From: Ectothiorhodospiraceae bacterium
GTDB taxonomy: Bacteria; Pseudomonadota; Gammaproteobacteria; HK1
DNA: 64,000 nt
Reading direction: 5' to 3'
Assembly: GCA_024234875.1 (NCBI GenBank)
Contig: JACKNM010000007.1
Location: 223,690 to 287,689, forward strand
Numbering within the stretch: the first letter of the stretch is position 1; the number at the start of each line of letters is the position of its first letter. The notes under the pieces are model-generated. The model did not search any database, was not told the DNA's origin, and saw only the letters and a program-made list of their open reading frames with translations. Positions 18,714-28,171 of the stretch are shown here, one piece after another. A program made the translations under genes and the position numbers.

Positions 18714-19595
18714 ATGACCCCGACGATCATCAGCTGCGCCGTGACCGGCACCTTCCCGACCCGCGAGCACAACGAGAATCTTCCGGTCACCCCGGCCGAG
18801 ATCGCCGAGGCCTGCATCGGCGCGGCGAAGGCGGGGGCCGCGATCTGCCACATCCACGTGCGCGACCCCGAGACCGGGCGCCCGAGCATGAAGCTCGAGC
18901 ACTACAAGGAGGTGGTCGAGCGGATCCGCGCCAGCGACACCGACCTGCTGATCAACCTGACCACGGGACCGGGCGGGCGCTTCATGCCGAGCGACGACGA
19001 GCCGGCCAGGGCCGCTCCCGGCACCATGCTGACCACACCCGAGATCCGCACCGAGCACGTGGTCGAGCTCAAGCCGGACATCTGCAGTCTCGACCTGAAC
19101 ACGATGTGGTTCGGCGGCGGTGCGGTGATCAACTCCCCGCGCAGCATCCGCATCATGGCCGAGCGCATCTACGCGGCGGGGGTGAAGCCGGAGCTCGAGG
19201 TGTTCGACTCCGGCGACATCGCGCTCGCCCACGATCTCCTGGCCGAGGGCGTGCTCAAGGCGCCGTTGCTGTTCCAGATCGTCACCGGCATCAAGTACGG
19301 CTTCGTGTCGACGCCGGAGACGCTGGCCTACGCGCGATCGCTCCTGCCGGCCGGCTGCGCCTGGGCCGCGTTCGGCGCGAGTCGGATGGCGTTCCCGATG
19401 GCCGCGCAGGCCTTCCTGCTCGGCGGCCACGTCCGCGTCGGCATGGAGGACACGGTCTACCTCGCCAAGGGGGTGAAGGCGCCGAGCAATGCGGCGCTGG
19501 TGGCCAAGGCGCGGCACATCATCGAGGAGCTCGGAGGCGAGATCGCGACCGTCGACCAGGCGCGCGAGCTCCTCGAGCTTCCGGCGCGACGCTGA
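18714..19595 (+). CDS. 3-keto-5-aminohexanoate cleavage family enzyme (BKACE)
   Basis: A 293-residue TIM-barrel Zn enzyme of the beta-keto acid cleavage family (DUF849), which condenses a beta-keto acid with acetyl-CoA to give acetoacetate and a CoA ester. The zinc-binding histidines are His46 and His48 in the motif CHIHVRD, the same numbers as in the characterised Kce enzyme. The substrate-binding Arg50/Asp51 follow, and LDLNTMWFGG and WAAFGASRM are further family landmarks. The ATG at 18714 follows CAGGAG. It lies in the TRAP-HyuAB operon, so it likely processes the beta-keto acid made by the enzymes there or by the divergent aminotransferase. Confidence 0.9.
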   Translation: MTPTIISCAVTGTFPTREHNENLPVTPAEIAEACIGAAKAGAAICHIHVRDPETGRPSMKLEHYKEVVERIRASDTDLLINLTTGPGGRFMPSDDEPARAAPGTMLTTPEIRTEHVVELKPDICSLDLNTMWFGGGAVINSPRSIRIMAERIYAAGVKPELEVFDSGDIALAHDLLAEGVLKAPLLFQIVTGIKYGFVSTPETLAYARSLLPAGCAWAAFGASRMAFPMAAQAFLLGGHVRVGMEDTVYLAKGVKAPSNAALVAKARHIIEELGGEIATVDQARELLELPARR

Positions 19596-19618
19596 GCCGA
19601 CGAGAGGGAGACGGTCAG

Positions 19619-20509
19619 ATGGCGAGCGAGGCTCTGGCGCGGGTGGTGGCAGCCCGGCGCGCGAATCCCTACACCGCGGACAAGACGGTGGCGCAGCTGC
19701 GCGCCGAGACCGAGGCCGGCGGCGCCTCGATCCCACTGCCGTCCGGGGCGAGTCACCGCGCGGTCGACGCCGGTGGCGTGCCGGCAGAGTGGATCACGAT
19801 GCCGGGCGCGCGCGACGACCACGTGTTCCTGTTCATGCACGGTGGCGGCTACTACCGCGGCTCGGTGGCAGCGACGCGCGCGACCGCGGCACGAATCTCT
19901 GCCGCCTGCGCCGCGCGCTGCCTGTCCATCGACTATCGGCTCGCGCCCGAGCATCCGTTCCCGGCCGCGGTCGAGGACGCGCTGGCGAGCTATGGCTGGC
20001 TGCTCGACGCCGGCGTCGCGCCCGGGCGCATCGTGGTCGGTGGGATCTCCGCCGGCGGCGGGCTGTGCCTCTCGCTGCTGCTCGCAGCGCGTGCGCAGGG
20101 CGTCCCGCTGCCGGCCGGCGCGGTGCCGATGAGCGCCTGGACCGACCTCTCCCAGAGCGGGGAGACGTTTCGCACCAAGGCCGACGTCGACCCGTCGATC
20201 AGCAAGCCCTACCTCGACCGCATGGCGGCCTACTACCTGGCCGGCGCGGATCCGCGTACCGCCCTCGCCTCGCCGCTGTTCGCCGACCTCGACGGGCTGC
20301 CGCCGATGCTGGTGCAGGTGGGAACCGCCGAGACCATGCTCGACGACAGCGTCGCATTCGCGGCCCGCGCCGAGGCGGCCGGGGTGACGGTGACGCTCGA
20401 GCAGTGGGACGACATGGTCCACGGCTGGCACGGCGCGGCGCACGTGCTGCCCGAGGGGCAGCAGGCCATCGACCGCATCGGGGAATTCTTCCGGGCACGC
20501 ACCGCCTGA
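19619..20509 (+). CDS. Alpha/beta hydrolase, hormone-sensitive lipase family
   Basis: A 296-residue esterase or amidase. The oxyanion motif is HGGGYYRGS (residues 74-82), the nucleophile elbow is GISAGG with Ser144, and acid and base residues are expected in the TMLDDS and MVHGW segments near the C-terminus. The ATG at 19619 follows GAGGGAG. It is the last gene of the TRAP-HyuAB-BKACE operon and ends 25 bp before the convergent MFS gene. It has no signal peptide. It may hydrolyse an ester or amide of the imported compound; the substrate is open. Confidence 0.88.
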   Translation: MASEALARVVAARRANPYTADKTVAQLRAETEAGGASIPLPSGASHRAVDAGGVPAEWITMPGARDDHVFLFMHGGGYYRGSVAATRATAARISAACAARCLSIDYRLAPEHPFPAAVEDALASYGWLLDAGVAPGRIVVGGISAGGGLCLSLLLAARAQGVPLPAGAVPMSAWTDLSQSGETFRTKADVDPSISKPYLDRMAAYYLAGADPRTALASPLFADLDGLPPMLVQVGTAETMLDDSVAFAARAEAAGVTVTLEQWDDMVHGWHGAAHVLPEGQQAIDRIGEFFRARTA

Positions 20510-20534
20510 GCGGCCGCCGGCCGATGCCCGCCCC

Positions 20535-21734
20535 TCACAACTCCGGGCGAGAGGGGCGAATGCGTGCGAACGCCGCGCACGCCACCGCGCTCATCGCCGC
20601 CAGGAGCAGGAACGCCGGCTCGTAGCGACCGGCCGCGGCCACCACTGCCGACACCAGCAACGGGCCGCTGACCAGCGCGGCATAGGCGAAGAACAGCACG
20701 CCCCCGGTCGCCTGGCCGGTACCGGTGCGCAGGCCCAGCCGCGCCACCTCGGCCAGAAAGACGCCGTACCATCCCGAGCTGCCGATACCGGCGAGGACGC
20801 AGACGAGCCCGAGGGCGCCGGTCGACCAGCTGGCGTCGAATCGCGCCGTCAGCACCCCGGCCACCACCGCGACCGCAGCCACCGTGCTCAGCACCCCACG
20901 CGCCCCACCGATGCGGTCGGCGAGCCAGCCGAGGAGCACTCGCGAGACGGCCGCGCCCGCCTGCAGCGCCGCGAACAGTCCCCCCGCGACCGCGAGATCG
21001 CGGCCCACCGCCTCGACCAGATAGGCCACGGTGAACGACTGGTAGCTCCCATGGGCGACCATCAGCGCGACGCCGCCGATCGTGATCCGACGCAAGCCCG
21101 GGTCGCGCATCACCACGCGCATCGACTCCAGTGGCGACGGCGCCGCCCCGCCGCCGGCAAGTCGCTCCCGCGGGTCCAGCCGACGACGCACCGGCTCGAC
21201 CATCAGCGCCGCGAGGACACAGAAGGCCGCGGTCGCGACCAGCGCCGCGCGCCAGCCCCCGAAGGTGACCGCCACCGGCAGCGCGAGCCCGGCCAGCATC
21301 GCACCGAGCGCAGCACCGCTTTGCTTGACCGAGAACGCGAGCCCGCGGCGGCGTGCCGGCACCGCGGTGGCGAGGACCTGACTGCCGGAGGGGGTGTTCG
21401 GGCCGTAGGCCGCGCCGGCGACCAGCGCCGCGAGCGCGGTGAAGCCGACCGTCGGGACCAGCGCGAGCAGCAGTCCGAGGCCCGAGCCCGCCACCGCGAG
21501 CTGATTGGTTCGCACCGCACCGAGTCGGGCGATCAGCCCGCCACTCGCGAGCGAGAGCACCGTCGCCGCGGCGAACCACACGCCGGTGTACACGCCCACC
21601 AGGCTCGCGTCGACGCCGAGCTCGGCTGCCAGCTCCGGCGCGACGACCGGGACCGCGGCGATCGCGGCCGAGCCGGCGACCTGCGTCCACAGCATCGCCA
21701 CCAGCGGGACGAGGTATGCGCGTTGGGCGCTCAT
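20535..21734 (-). CDS. MFS transporter
   Basis: A 399-residue major facilitator superfamily protein with about 12 hydrophobic helices and no extra domains. The N-terminal half contains GVYTGVWFAAATVLS and a GLIARLGAVRTNQ loop, which resembles the conserved cytosolic loop between helices 2 and 3. It is the last gene of the minus-strand peptide-transporter operon, 49 bp after dppF. It could export an intermediate or import a related compound. The ATG at 21734 directly precedes the first helix; longer in-frame versions add only Arg-rich sequence unlike a transporter N-terminus. Confidence 0.85.
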   Translation of the reverse strand: MSAQRAYLVPLVAMLWTQVAGSAAIAAVPVVAPELAAELGVDASLVGVYTGVWFAAATVLSLASGGLIARLGAVRTNQLAVAGSGLGLLLALVPTVGFTALAALVAGAAYGPNTPSGSQVLATAVPARRRGLAFSVKQSGAALGAMLAGLALPVAVTFGGWRAALVATAAFCVLAALMVEPVRRRLDPRERLAGGGAAPSPLESMRVVMRDPGLRRITIGGVALMVAHGSYQSFTVAYLVEAVGRDLAVAGGLFAALQAGAAVSRVLLGWLADRIGGARGVLSTVAAVAVVAGVLTARFDASWSTGALGLVCVLAGIGSSGWYGVFLAEVARLGLRTGTGQATGGVLFFAYAALVSGPLLVSAVVAAAGRYEPAFLLLAAMSAVACAAFARIRPSRPEL

Positions 21735-21783
21735 CAGGGCGCGCCCCCGTGTCGGCGCGTCCCCAGGGCTCGGGGAGTGGCGC

Positions 21784-22878
21784 TCAGAGTGGGTTCGCCT
21801 GGCTCGCGCGCGCGGCGTTGTAGCGTTCGAGGCGCAGGCGATAGCGCTCCGACATCGCGCCACCACTCACCGCTGCCGCGCCGGCGGCGGGCAGCTCCGC
21901 GGCGCGGTGACAGGCCACCGCATGCCCGCCGTCGTCTCGCAGCGTCGGCTCCTCCTCGCGGCAACGGGCCTGCGCGAACGGGCAACGGGTGTGGAAGCGA
22001 CAGCCGCTCGGCGGCGCCAGCGGGCTCGGCACGTCGCCCTCGAGAATGGTGCGATTGCGCTCCACCGTCGGGTCCGGAATCGGGATCGCGGACATGAGCG
22101 CGCGGGTGTACGGGTGTCGCGGCTCACGGAAGAGGTCGCGGGTCGGCGCCAGCTCGACGATCTTGCCGAGATACATCACCGCCACCCGGTCGGCGATGTG
22201 GCGCACGACCGCGAGATCGTGGGCGATGAACACGTAGGCGAGCCCCAGCTCGCGCTGCAGGTCCTGGAGCAGATTGATCACCTGCGCCTGGATCGAGACG
22301 TCGAGCGCCGAGACCGGCTCGTCGCACACGATCAGTCGCGGGTCGACCGCGAGCGCACGGGCGATCCCGATGCGCTGGCGCTGCCCGCCGGAGAACTCGT
22401 GCGGATAGCGCACCGCGTGCCAGGGCGAGAGGCCGACCACCCGCAGCAGCTCCTGGATCCTGGCCTCGGCATCGGCCCCACTCGCGAGCTGATGCACCGC
22501 GAGCGGCTCGGCCAGCACCTGGTGCACGGTCATGCGCGGGTTCAGCGAGGCGAAGGGGTCCTGGAAGATGATCTGCATGTGCCGGCGCAGCGCGCGCAGC
22601 GCCTCGCCATCGAGCCCGACGATGTCCTGTCCCTGGAAGCGGACCGAGCCGGCGGTCGGGTCGAGCAGTCGCAGCACCAGTCGACCGGTGGTCGACTTCC
22701 CGCATCCGCTCTCCCCCACCAGACCGAGCGTCTCGCCGGCGCGCACGTCGAAGCTCACGCCGTCGACGGCACGAACCTCACCGACCGTGCGCGAGAACAC
22801 CAGGCCGCGGGTGACCGGGAAGACCTTGACCAGGTCTCGCACCGAGAGCAGGGGCGTGTCGTCCCGCGCCGTGCTCAC
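21784..22878 (-). CDS. dppF: Peptide ABC transporter ATP-binding protein (DppF/OppF type)
   Basis: A 364-residue ATPase of an oligopeptide/dipeptide importer. Walker A is GESGCGKSTTG, the signature is SGGQRQRIGIAR, and Walker B is LIVCDEP followed by the D-loop SALD. The C-terminal oligopeptide-HPY extension has the Cys motif CRFHTRCPFAQARC, a probable iron-sulfur site in this subfamily. The GTG at 22878 overlaps the dppD stop as GTGA. An additional tail of about 30 residues follows the usual end. It acts with DppD as the heterodimeric motor. The symbol is by family. Confidence 0.9.
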   Translation of the reverse strand: MSTARDDTPLLSVRDLVKVFPVTRGLVFSRTVGEVRAVDGVSFDVRAGETLGLVGESGCGKSTTGRLVLRLLDPTAGSVRFQGQDIVGLDGEALRALRRHMQIIFQDPFASLNPRMTVHQVLAEPLAVHQLASGADAEARIQELLRVVGLSPWHAVRYPHEFSGGQRQRIGIARALAVDPRLIVCDEPVSALDVSIQAQVINLLQDLQRELGLAYVFIAHDLAVVRHIADRVAVMYLGKIVELAPTRDLFREPRHPYTRALMSAIPIPDPTVERNRTILEGDVPSPLAPPSGCRFHTRCPFAQARCREEEPTLRDDGGHAVACHRAAELPAAGAAAVSGGAMSERYRLRLERYNAARASQANPL

Positions 22879-23867
22879 GCCACCGCCTCCAGGGGGATCT
22901 TCCAGCACGCCGCGCGATGCCCGTCGCCAGCCTCCGCGAGCGACGGCGGCTCCCTGCGACAGCGATCGTCGGCGAACGGGCAGCGCGGATTGAACTTGCA
23001 ACCGGGCGGCATCGCGTAGGGATTCGGCACCGTGCCCTCGATGATCGCGAGACGCTCCTCCTCCACGTGCATCTTCGGCACCGAGCCGAGCAGGCCGAGC
23101 GTGTACGGGTGCTGCGGATCGCTGAACAGCGCCCGCACCGGCGCCTCCTCGACGATCCTCCCCGCGTACATCACCACCACCCGGTGGGCGAGCTCGGCAA
23201 CCACCCCGAGGTCGTGGGTGATGAGGATGATCGCGGTGCCGGTCACCTGCTGCAGCTCGCGCAGCAGGTCGAGGATCTGGGCCTGGATGGTGACGTCGAG
23301 GGCGGTGGTCGGCTCGTCGGCGATCAGCAGCTTCGGACGACAGGCGAGCGCGATCGCGATCATCGCGCGCTGACGCATGCCACCGGAGAGCTGGTGCGGA
23401 TAGTCGCGCGCGCGCTCGGCGGGCGAGGGAATGCCGACCTGGTGCAGCATCTCGACCGCGCGATCCCACGCCGCACGTCGGCCGACCGGCTCGTGCATCA
23501 GGATCCCCTCGACGATCTGATCGCCGATGGTGTAGACGGGGTTCAGCGAGGTCATCGGCTCCTGGAAGATCATCGAGATCTCGCTGCCTCGCAGGCGCCG
23601 CATCTCGCGCGACGAGAGCCGCAGCAGGTCCCGCCCTCCGAAGCGAATGCTTCCCCCCGCGATCACCCCCGGTGGGCTCGGCACCAGGCCCATGATCGAC
23701 AGCGAGGTGACGCTCTTGCCGCAGCCGGATTCACCGACGATGCCGAGCGTCTCGCCCCTTCGCACGTCGAAGCTCACGTCGTCGACCGCCCTGAACACCC
23801 CTTCGCTGGAGCGAAAGTGGGTCGACAGGCCGTTGACCTCGAGCAGGGTGCCGTCGTCCATCGACAT
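22875..23867 (-). CDS. dppD: Peptide ABC transporter ATP-binding protein (DppD/OppD type)
   Basis: A 330-residue ATPase partner of DppF. Walker A is GESGCGKSVTS, the signature is SGGMRQRAMIA, Walker B is LLIADEP, and the C-terminal CKFNPRCPFADDRC motif is the oligopeptide-HPY extension. Two nearby ATGs (23867 and 23861) are possible starts; neither has a clear ribosome-binding site. It lies 101 bp downstream of the binding-protein gene and overlaps dppF. Confidence 0.9.
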   Translation of the reverse strand: MSMDDGTLLEVNGLSTHFRSSEGVFRAVDDVSFDVRRGETLGIVGESGCGKSVTSLSIMGLVPSPPGVIAGGSIRFGGRDLLRLSSREMRRLRGSEISMIFQEPMTSLNPVYTIGDQIVEGILMHEPVGRRAAWDRAVEMLHQVGIPSPAERARDYPHQLSGGMRQRAMIAIALACRPKLLIADEPTTALDVTIQAQILDLLRELQQVTGTAIILITHDLGVVAELAHRVVVMYAGRIVEEAPVRALFSDPQHPYTLGLLGSVPKMHVEEERLAIIEGTVPNPYAMPPGCKFNPRCPFADDRCRREPPSLAEAGDGHRAACWKIPLEAVA

Positions 23868-23968
23868 CTTCAGTCATTGCCCCCCGACGCGCCGCCGAGA
23901 CCGCCGCGCCCGGTGTTGGGTCGGGTGGCGGGCGGCCACCTCGCGCGCGCCCGCCACCCGCTTCGGCG

Positions 23969-25549
23969 TCACTTCATCGCCAGACCGAGGCCCTTGTAGA
24001 GCCCGCACCCGTAGATGCCGTGGGCCCGAATCGGCTGCAACTTCGCACTGCTCACCAGGAACAGCGGCTCGTGCACGATCGGCACCCACACTGCCGCGTC
24101 GTGGACCTGGCGCTGCACCTTGCCGAGGAGCGCGGCACGGTCGGCGTCGGTCAACGCGGCATTGGCCTGGGACAGCCACTCGTCGGTCTGCTTGTTCTCC
24201 CAGTTCATGCGGTTCGGGGTCGGCATGTTCTTCGACGGGAAGTACAGGTTGAGCGCATCCCCGGCGCTGACGTAGGGGTAGCTCATCGCGTACATGTCGA
24301 AGTCCTGCTTCGCCAGCAGACCCCAGATCACGGTGGCGTCGTGGATCTCGATGTTCATCTCGACGCCGATCTTGCGCAGATCGCCCTGCATCGCTTCCAG
24401 CATGTCGCGGTTCAGGGTGCCGGCGAAGCCGTAGGTGCGGAACGACAGCCGCTTGCCGTCCTTCGCGCGCACCCCGTCCGAGCCGGGCTTCCACCCCGCG
24501 TCGTCGAGCATCTTGCGCGCCTTGTCGGGGTCGTAGCCGAAGTGACCGAGGTCCATCCCGGCGTCGTAGTCCAGCACCTTCGGCGAGATGTAGGCGTAGG
24601 CCGGCTCCGCGAGGCCGAAGTAGACGCTCTCGGCCAGCGCCTTCTGGTCGATCGCGAGGTTGATGGCCTTGCGCACGACCTCGTCGCTCACCCCGTCACG
24701 CGTGATCTTCATGCCGACGTACTGGGTCCAGAAGTACGCCTCGGCCTGACTCACGCTCATGTTGGGCATCGCTTCCAGCTCCGCCATCGCCCAGTACGGC
24801 ACGTACTGGGTGACGTCGATCTGACCGGTCTTGAGCGACGCGACGCGGGTGCCCTCCTCCGGCACCACCTTCCACACCACCTTGTCGACCTGCGCCTCCT
24901 TGTGCTCGTAGAACGGGGGGCCCCAGTCGTAGCCGACGTGCTTGCGCATCACGACCTCGTTGCGCGGCTCCCAGCTCTCCATGCAATAGGGACCGGTGCC
25001 GTCGAACGGCTTCACCCCGTAGTCGTCGCCGAGCGCGTTGACCTGGTCGATGTTGAGCACGGTGTGGTTGTGCTGCGTCATCTGGAACAACAGCTCCGAG
25101 TACGGCTGCTTCAGCTTGTACTCGAGGGTGTGATCGTCGATCACGGTGAGCGCGTCGACGGGGCCGGCGCGGGTCTTGGTCACACCCTTCGGATGCGCGA
25201 GCCAGCGGTCGATGGAGGCCTTCACGTCGTTGGCGGTGAAGGCCTTCCCGCTGCAGAACTTCACGCCCTGCTTGAGCTTGAAGGTGTAGGTGAGGCCGTC
25301 GTCGGAGACCGTCCAGCTCTCGGCGAGCCCGGGACGGATCGTCTTCATGTCGTAGTCGAGGGTCACCAGCGTGTCGCCGACCATGAACATGATCTCGGCG
25401 GTTCCACGGGCGGTGGAGATGTGGGGGTCATAGCGATCGGTGTCGATCTGACGGGCGACCGTCACCGTCGACTGGGCGGCGGCCGGTCCCGCCACCAGGG
25501 CGGCTCCGAGCAGCGAGAGGGTCGCGGCGCAACGCGTTGCAGGTCTCAT
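23969..25549 (-). CDS. Peptide/nickel ABC transporter substrate-binding protein (SBP family 5)
   Basis: A 526-residue periplasmic receptor of the DppA/OppA family. It has a Sec signal peptide at residues 1-25 ending in GPAAAQS, then DPHISTARGTAEIMF, LAESWTVSDDGLTYTFKLKQGVKF and KPFDGTGPYCMESWEP, all standard for family 5. A strong GGAGGAGG ribosome-binding site precedes the ATG at 25549, suggesting high expression. Gene order is permease-permease-receptor-ATPase-ATPase-MFS. The ligand may be a peptide, but family members also bind other amides and cations. Confidence 0.92.
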   Translation of the reverse strand: MRPATRCAATLSLLGAALVAGPAAAQSTVTVARQIDTDRYDPHISTARGTAEIMFMVGDTLVTLDYDMKTIRPGLAESWTVSDDGLTYTFKLKQGVKFCSGKAFTANDVKASIDRWLAHPKGVTKTRAGPVDALTVIDDHTLEYKLKQPYSELLFQMTQHNHTVLNIDQVNALGDDYGVKPFDGTGPYCMESWEPRNEVVMRKHVGYDWGPPFYEHKEAQVDKVVWKVVPEEGTRVASLKTGQIDVTQYVPYWAMAELEAMPNMSVSQAEAYFWTQYVGMKITRDGVSDEVVRKAINLAIDQKALAESVYFGLAEPAYAYISPKVLDYDAGMDLGHFGYDPDKARKMLDDAGWKPGSDGVRAKDGKRLSFRTYGFAGTLNRDMLEAMQGDLRKIGVEMNIEIHDATVIWGLLAKQDFDMYAMSYPYVSAGDALNLYFPSKNMPTPNRMNWENKQTDEWLSQANAALTDADRAALLGKVQRQVHDAAVWVPIVHEPLFLVSSAKLQPIRAHGIYGCGLYKGLGLAMK

Positions 25550-25595
25550 CTCGTCCTCCTCCGTTCACGAGGGGCACGGCGCTCGGCCGTCCCGG

Positions 25596-26486
25596 TCACT
25601 GGCGCATGCGCGGGTCGAGGACGTCGCGCATGGCGTCGCCCAGCAGGTTTGCTGCCAGCACGATCAGAAAGATCGCCACGCTCGGGATGGTGGCCACGTG
25701 GGGGCGGAAGGAGAGGAAGTTCCGTCCCTCCGCCGCCATCGTGCCGAGCTCGGCGATCGGTGGTTGCGCGCCGAGCCCGAGGAAGCTCAGCGCGGCGCCG
25801 AGCAGGATGGTCTGCCCGAACTGCAAGGTGAGGTAGACCAGGATCGTCGACAGACAGTTGAGCGTGAGGTAACGCCAGATCAGGACCCGCTCACGCACAC
25901 CGACCGCGCGCCCGGCCTCGAGATAGTCCTGCTGCATGACCACCGTGGCCGCACCGCGGGTGACCCGCGCGACGGACGGAATGGCCGACACGGTGAGCGC
26001 CACGATCAGGGTATCCACCCCCGGACCGAGTAGCGCCGCGATCGCCAGGCCGAACAGGATCGACGGAAAGGACAGCAAGATGTCCACGATCCGCATCAGG
26101 AGGTTCTCGAGCCGCCGGTAGTAGGCGGCCATGATGCCCATCAGCGCGCCGATGAAGCCGCCCATCAGCACCGCCGAGACGCCGATGACCAGGGTCGTGC
26201 GGGTGCCGTAGAGCAGCCGCGTGACCATGTCGCGGCCCTGGGTGTCGGTGCCGAGCACGAAATCGCCGCCCGGCGGTTTGAGCCGCAGACGGATGTTGTT
26301 GTCGTAGGGATCCGCGGGCGCGAGCAGCGGCGCGAAGATCGCGGCCAGCACCACCAGGACGAGGAACGCCCCCGCGGCCACCGCCACCTTGTCGCGCAGC
26401 AGACGTCGCCACGGCGAGAGCGGCCGCACGGTGGACTCCACCGGTGCAGCGGGGCGGTCGCTGCTCATCGCCACCGGCTCGCTCAT
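25596..26486 (-). CDS. dppC: Peptide ABC transporter permease (DppC type)
   Basis: A 296-residue inner-membrane permease with an N-terminal helix near residues 33-55, the conserved LGTDTQGRDMVTRLLYGTR segment, and a typical permease EAA region (EAGRAVGVRE). It starts with an ATG that overlaps the dppB stop codon (ATGA). It forms the translocation pore with DppB. A second in-frame ATG six codons later is also possible. Confidence 0.9.
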   Translation of the reverse strand: MSEPVAMSSDRPAAPVESTVRPLSPWRRLLRDKVAVAAGAFLVLVVLAAIFAPLLAPADPYDNNIRLRLKPPGGDFVLGTDTQGRDMVTRLLYGTRTTLVIGVSAVLMGGFIGALMGIMAAYYRRLENLLMRIVDILLSFPSILFGLAIAALLGPGVDTLIVALTVSAIPSVARVTRGAATVVMQQDYLEAGRAVGVRERVLIWRYLTLNCLSTILVYLTLQFGQTILLGAALSFLGLGAQPPIAELGTMAAEGRNFLSFRPHVATIPSVAIFLIVLAANLLGDAMRDVLDPRMRQ

Positions 26487-27424
26487 GCTCGCCGCACCCG
26501 CGGATCGAGAAAGGCGTAGAGCAGGTCCACGATCAGGTTGACGACGATGAAGGAGATGGCGAGCACCAGGATCGCGCCCTGGGCGAGCGGGAAGTCGCTG
26601 GAGATGATGGCGCCGACCGCCAGCCGACCGACCCCCGGCCACGCGAACATCGTCTCCGTCACCACCGCGCCACCGAGCAGGAAGCCGACCTGCAGGCCGA
26701 CCAGGGTGATCACCGGGATCAGCGCATTGCGCAACGCATGGCGGACCACCACCCGCCGCTCGTAGACACCCTTGGCGCGCGCGGTGCGCACATAGTCGGC
26801 CCCGAGCACCTCCAGCACCGAGGTCCTGGTCATGCGCGCGACCGGGCCGACGAAGATCCCCCCGAGCGTGATCGCGGGCAGCGCGATCGAGCGCAGCCCG
26901 TCGATGCTCCACAGCGGACCCCCGCGCCCGAGATAGGGCAGGAGGTTCCACTTGGTGCCGACGTACTGGATCAGCATCAGACCGAACCAGAAGATCGGCA
27001 TCGAGACGCCGGCCACCGACAGCGCGACCACGCCGCGGTCGACCAGGGTTCCACGACGCACCGCCGCCACCGTGCCGAGCACGATGCCGAGCGGCACCGC
27101 CCAGATCAGGCTCGCGATCATCAGCTCGACCGTCGGCCCGATGGTGTTCCCGAGCTCGTCGAGCACCGGGGTGTTGGAGATGAACGATCGCCCAAGGTCG
27201 CCTTGCAGGACCCGCCAGAGATAGAGCAGGAACTGGTAGACGAGCGGCTCGTTGAGCCCCATCGACTCGCGGATGCTCGCGATCTCCTCCGGCGACGCGG
27301 TCGGGCCGGCGAGGACCGCCGCCGGATCGGTCGGAATCACCTGCAACATCGCGAAGCCGATGGCGAGCACCCCGAGCAGCACGGGGATCGAGATCAGGAG
27401 GCGATGCAGGATGTGGCGGGACAA
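26483..27424 (-). CDS. dppB: Peptide ABC transporter permease (DppB type)
   Basis: A 313-residue permease that opens the Dpp-type operon. It begins with a hydrophobic helix (HRLLISIPVLLGVLAIGFA), then GLNEPLVYQFLLYLWRVLQGDLG, the family's periplasmic segment, and the EAA loop YVRTARAKGVYERRV. The start used is a TTG at 27424; it has no clear ribosome-binding site but gives the usual distance to the first helix. The 230-bp gap upstream, after pncC, probably holds the operon promoter, though no clear hexamers were recognised. Confidence 0.88.
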   Translation of the reverse strand: MSRHILHRLLISIPVLLGVLAIGFAMLQVIPTDPAAVLAGPTASPEEIASIRESMGLNEPLVYQFLLYLWRVLQGDLGRSFISNTPVLDELGNTIGPTVELMIASLIWAVPLGIVLGTVAAVRRGTLVDRGVVALSVAGVSMPIFWFGLMLIQYVGTKWNLLPYLGRGGPLWSIDGLRSIALPAITLGGIFVGPVARMTRTSVLEVLGADYVRTARAKGVYERRVVVRHALRNALIPVITLVGLQVGFLLGGAVVTETMFAWPGVGRLAVGAIISSDFPLAQGAILVLAISFIVVNLIVDLLYAFLDPRVRRA

Positions 27425-27654
27425 ATCGAAGCGCTCTGCCGCGGGCCAGTGGGTGCGCGGTGGGATCGCCGCGCCGCCGGGCGCGCGCTGCCGAGCCCCG
27501 CGCTGCGCCGGCCGAAGGCTAGCGCAGCGCCGTCACGACCAGCAAGCACGGATCGCAGCCGCGACGCGCGGCCCCGATCGCGCGCACCGCGGTGGCGCGC
27601 GCAGCGCCCCGGACCACCTCGGTTGCCCTCTCCCGGTGCACCGCAGCGGCGCGC

Positions 27655-28140
27655 TCAACGCGCATCGTCGAGGGCCCGGGCGAGCAATTCCAACGCCCCG
27701 CGCGCGAAGGCCCACATGTTGGGCTCGCGCGCCGCGCTCCGGGTTTCGATGGTGACCACCATCTCCACCGGTCCCGCCACCGCGATGCACGCGTGCCCGG
27801 CGTCGTCACCGTAGCGATTCCCGGTCGGCCCCGCGGCGCCGGTCTCCGCCAGTCCCCAGTCGGCGCCGAGCCGCGCGCGCACGGTGCGGGCGGCGAGCAG
27901 CGCGTAGGGCTCGGAGGCCGAGCGCGTCTCGGGCGGCAGGACCGCCGGCAGGTCGAGCAGCGCGGCGCGCGCCGCGCCGGTGTAGACGACGCCACCCCCG
28001 AGGTAGAAGGCCGAGGCCCCGGGGACCGCGAGCAGCGCGGCGCTGACCAGCCCACCGCTCGAGGACTCGGCCACCGCGATCGTCTCTCCCCGTGCGCGCA
28101 GGGCGGCGCCCACCGCCGCCGACATCTCGGTCAGAACCAT
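27655..28140 (-). CDS. pncC: Nicotinamide-nucleotide amidohydrolase (PncC / CinA C-terminal domain)
   Basis: A 161-residue stand-alone CinA C-terminal domain. It deamidates nicotinamide mononucleotide to nicotinic acid mononucleotide in the NAD salvage cycle. Landmarks are AESSSGGLVSAALL near residue 24, the GGGVVYTGAARAALLDLP segment, and ETGAAGPTGNRYGD. The N-terminal MoaB-like domain of full CinA is absent, as in other short PncC proteins. It follows leuD by 31 bp on the same strand, so it is probably the last gene of a leuC-leuD-pncC unit. The ATG at 28140 is preferred; a second ATG five codons later is possible. Confidence 0.85.
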   Translation of the reverse strand: MVLTEMSAAVGAALRARGETIAVAESSSGGLVSAALLAVPGASAFYLGGGVVYTGAARAALLDLPAVLPPETRSASEPYALLAARTVRARLGADWGLAETGAAGPTGNRYGDDAGHACIAVAGPVEMVVTIETRSAAREPNMWAFARGALELLARALDDAR

Positions 28141-28171
28141 CGCGAAAGCTCCCGTGTCGTGTGCCGGAGAT

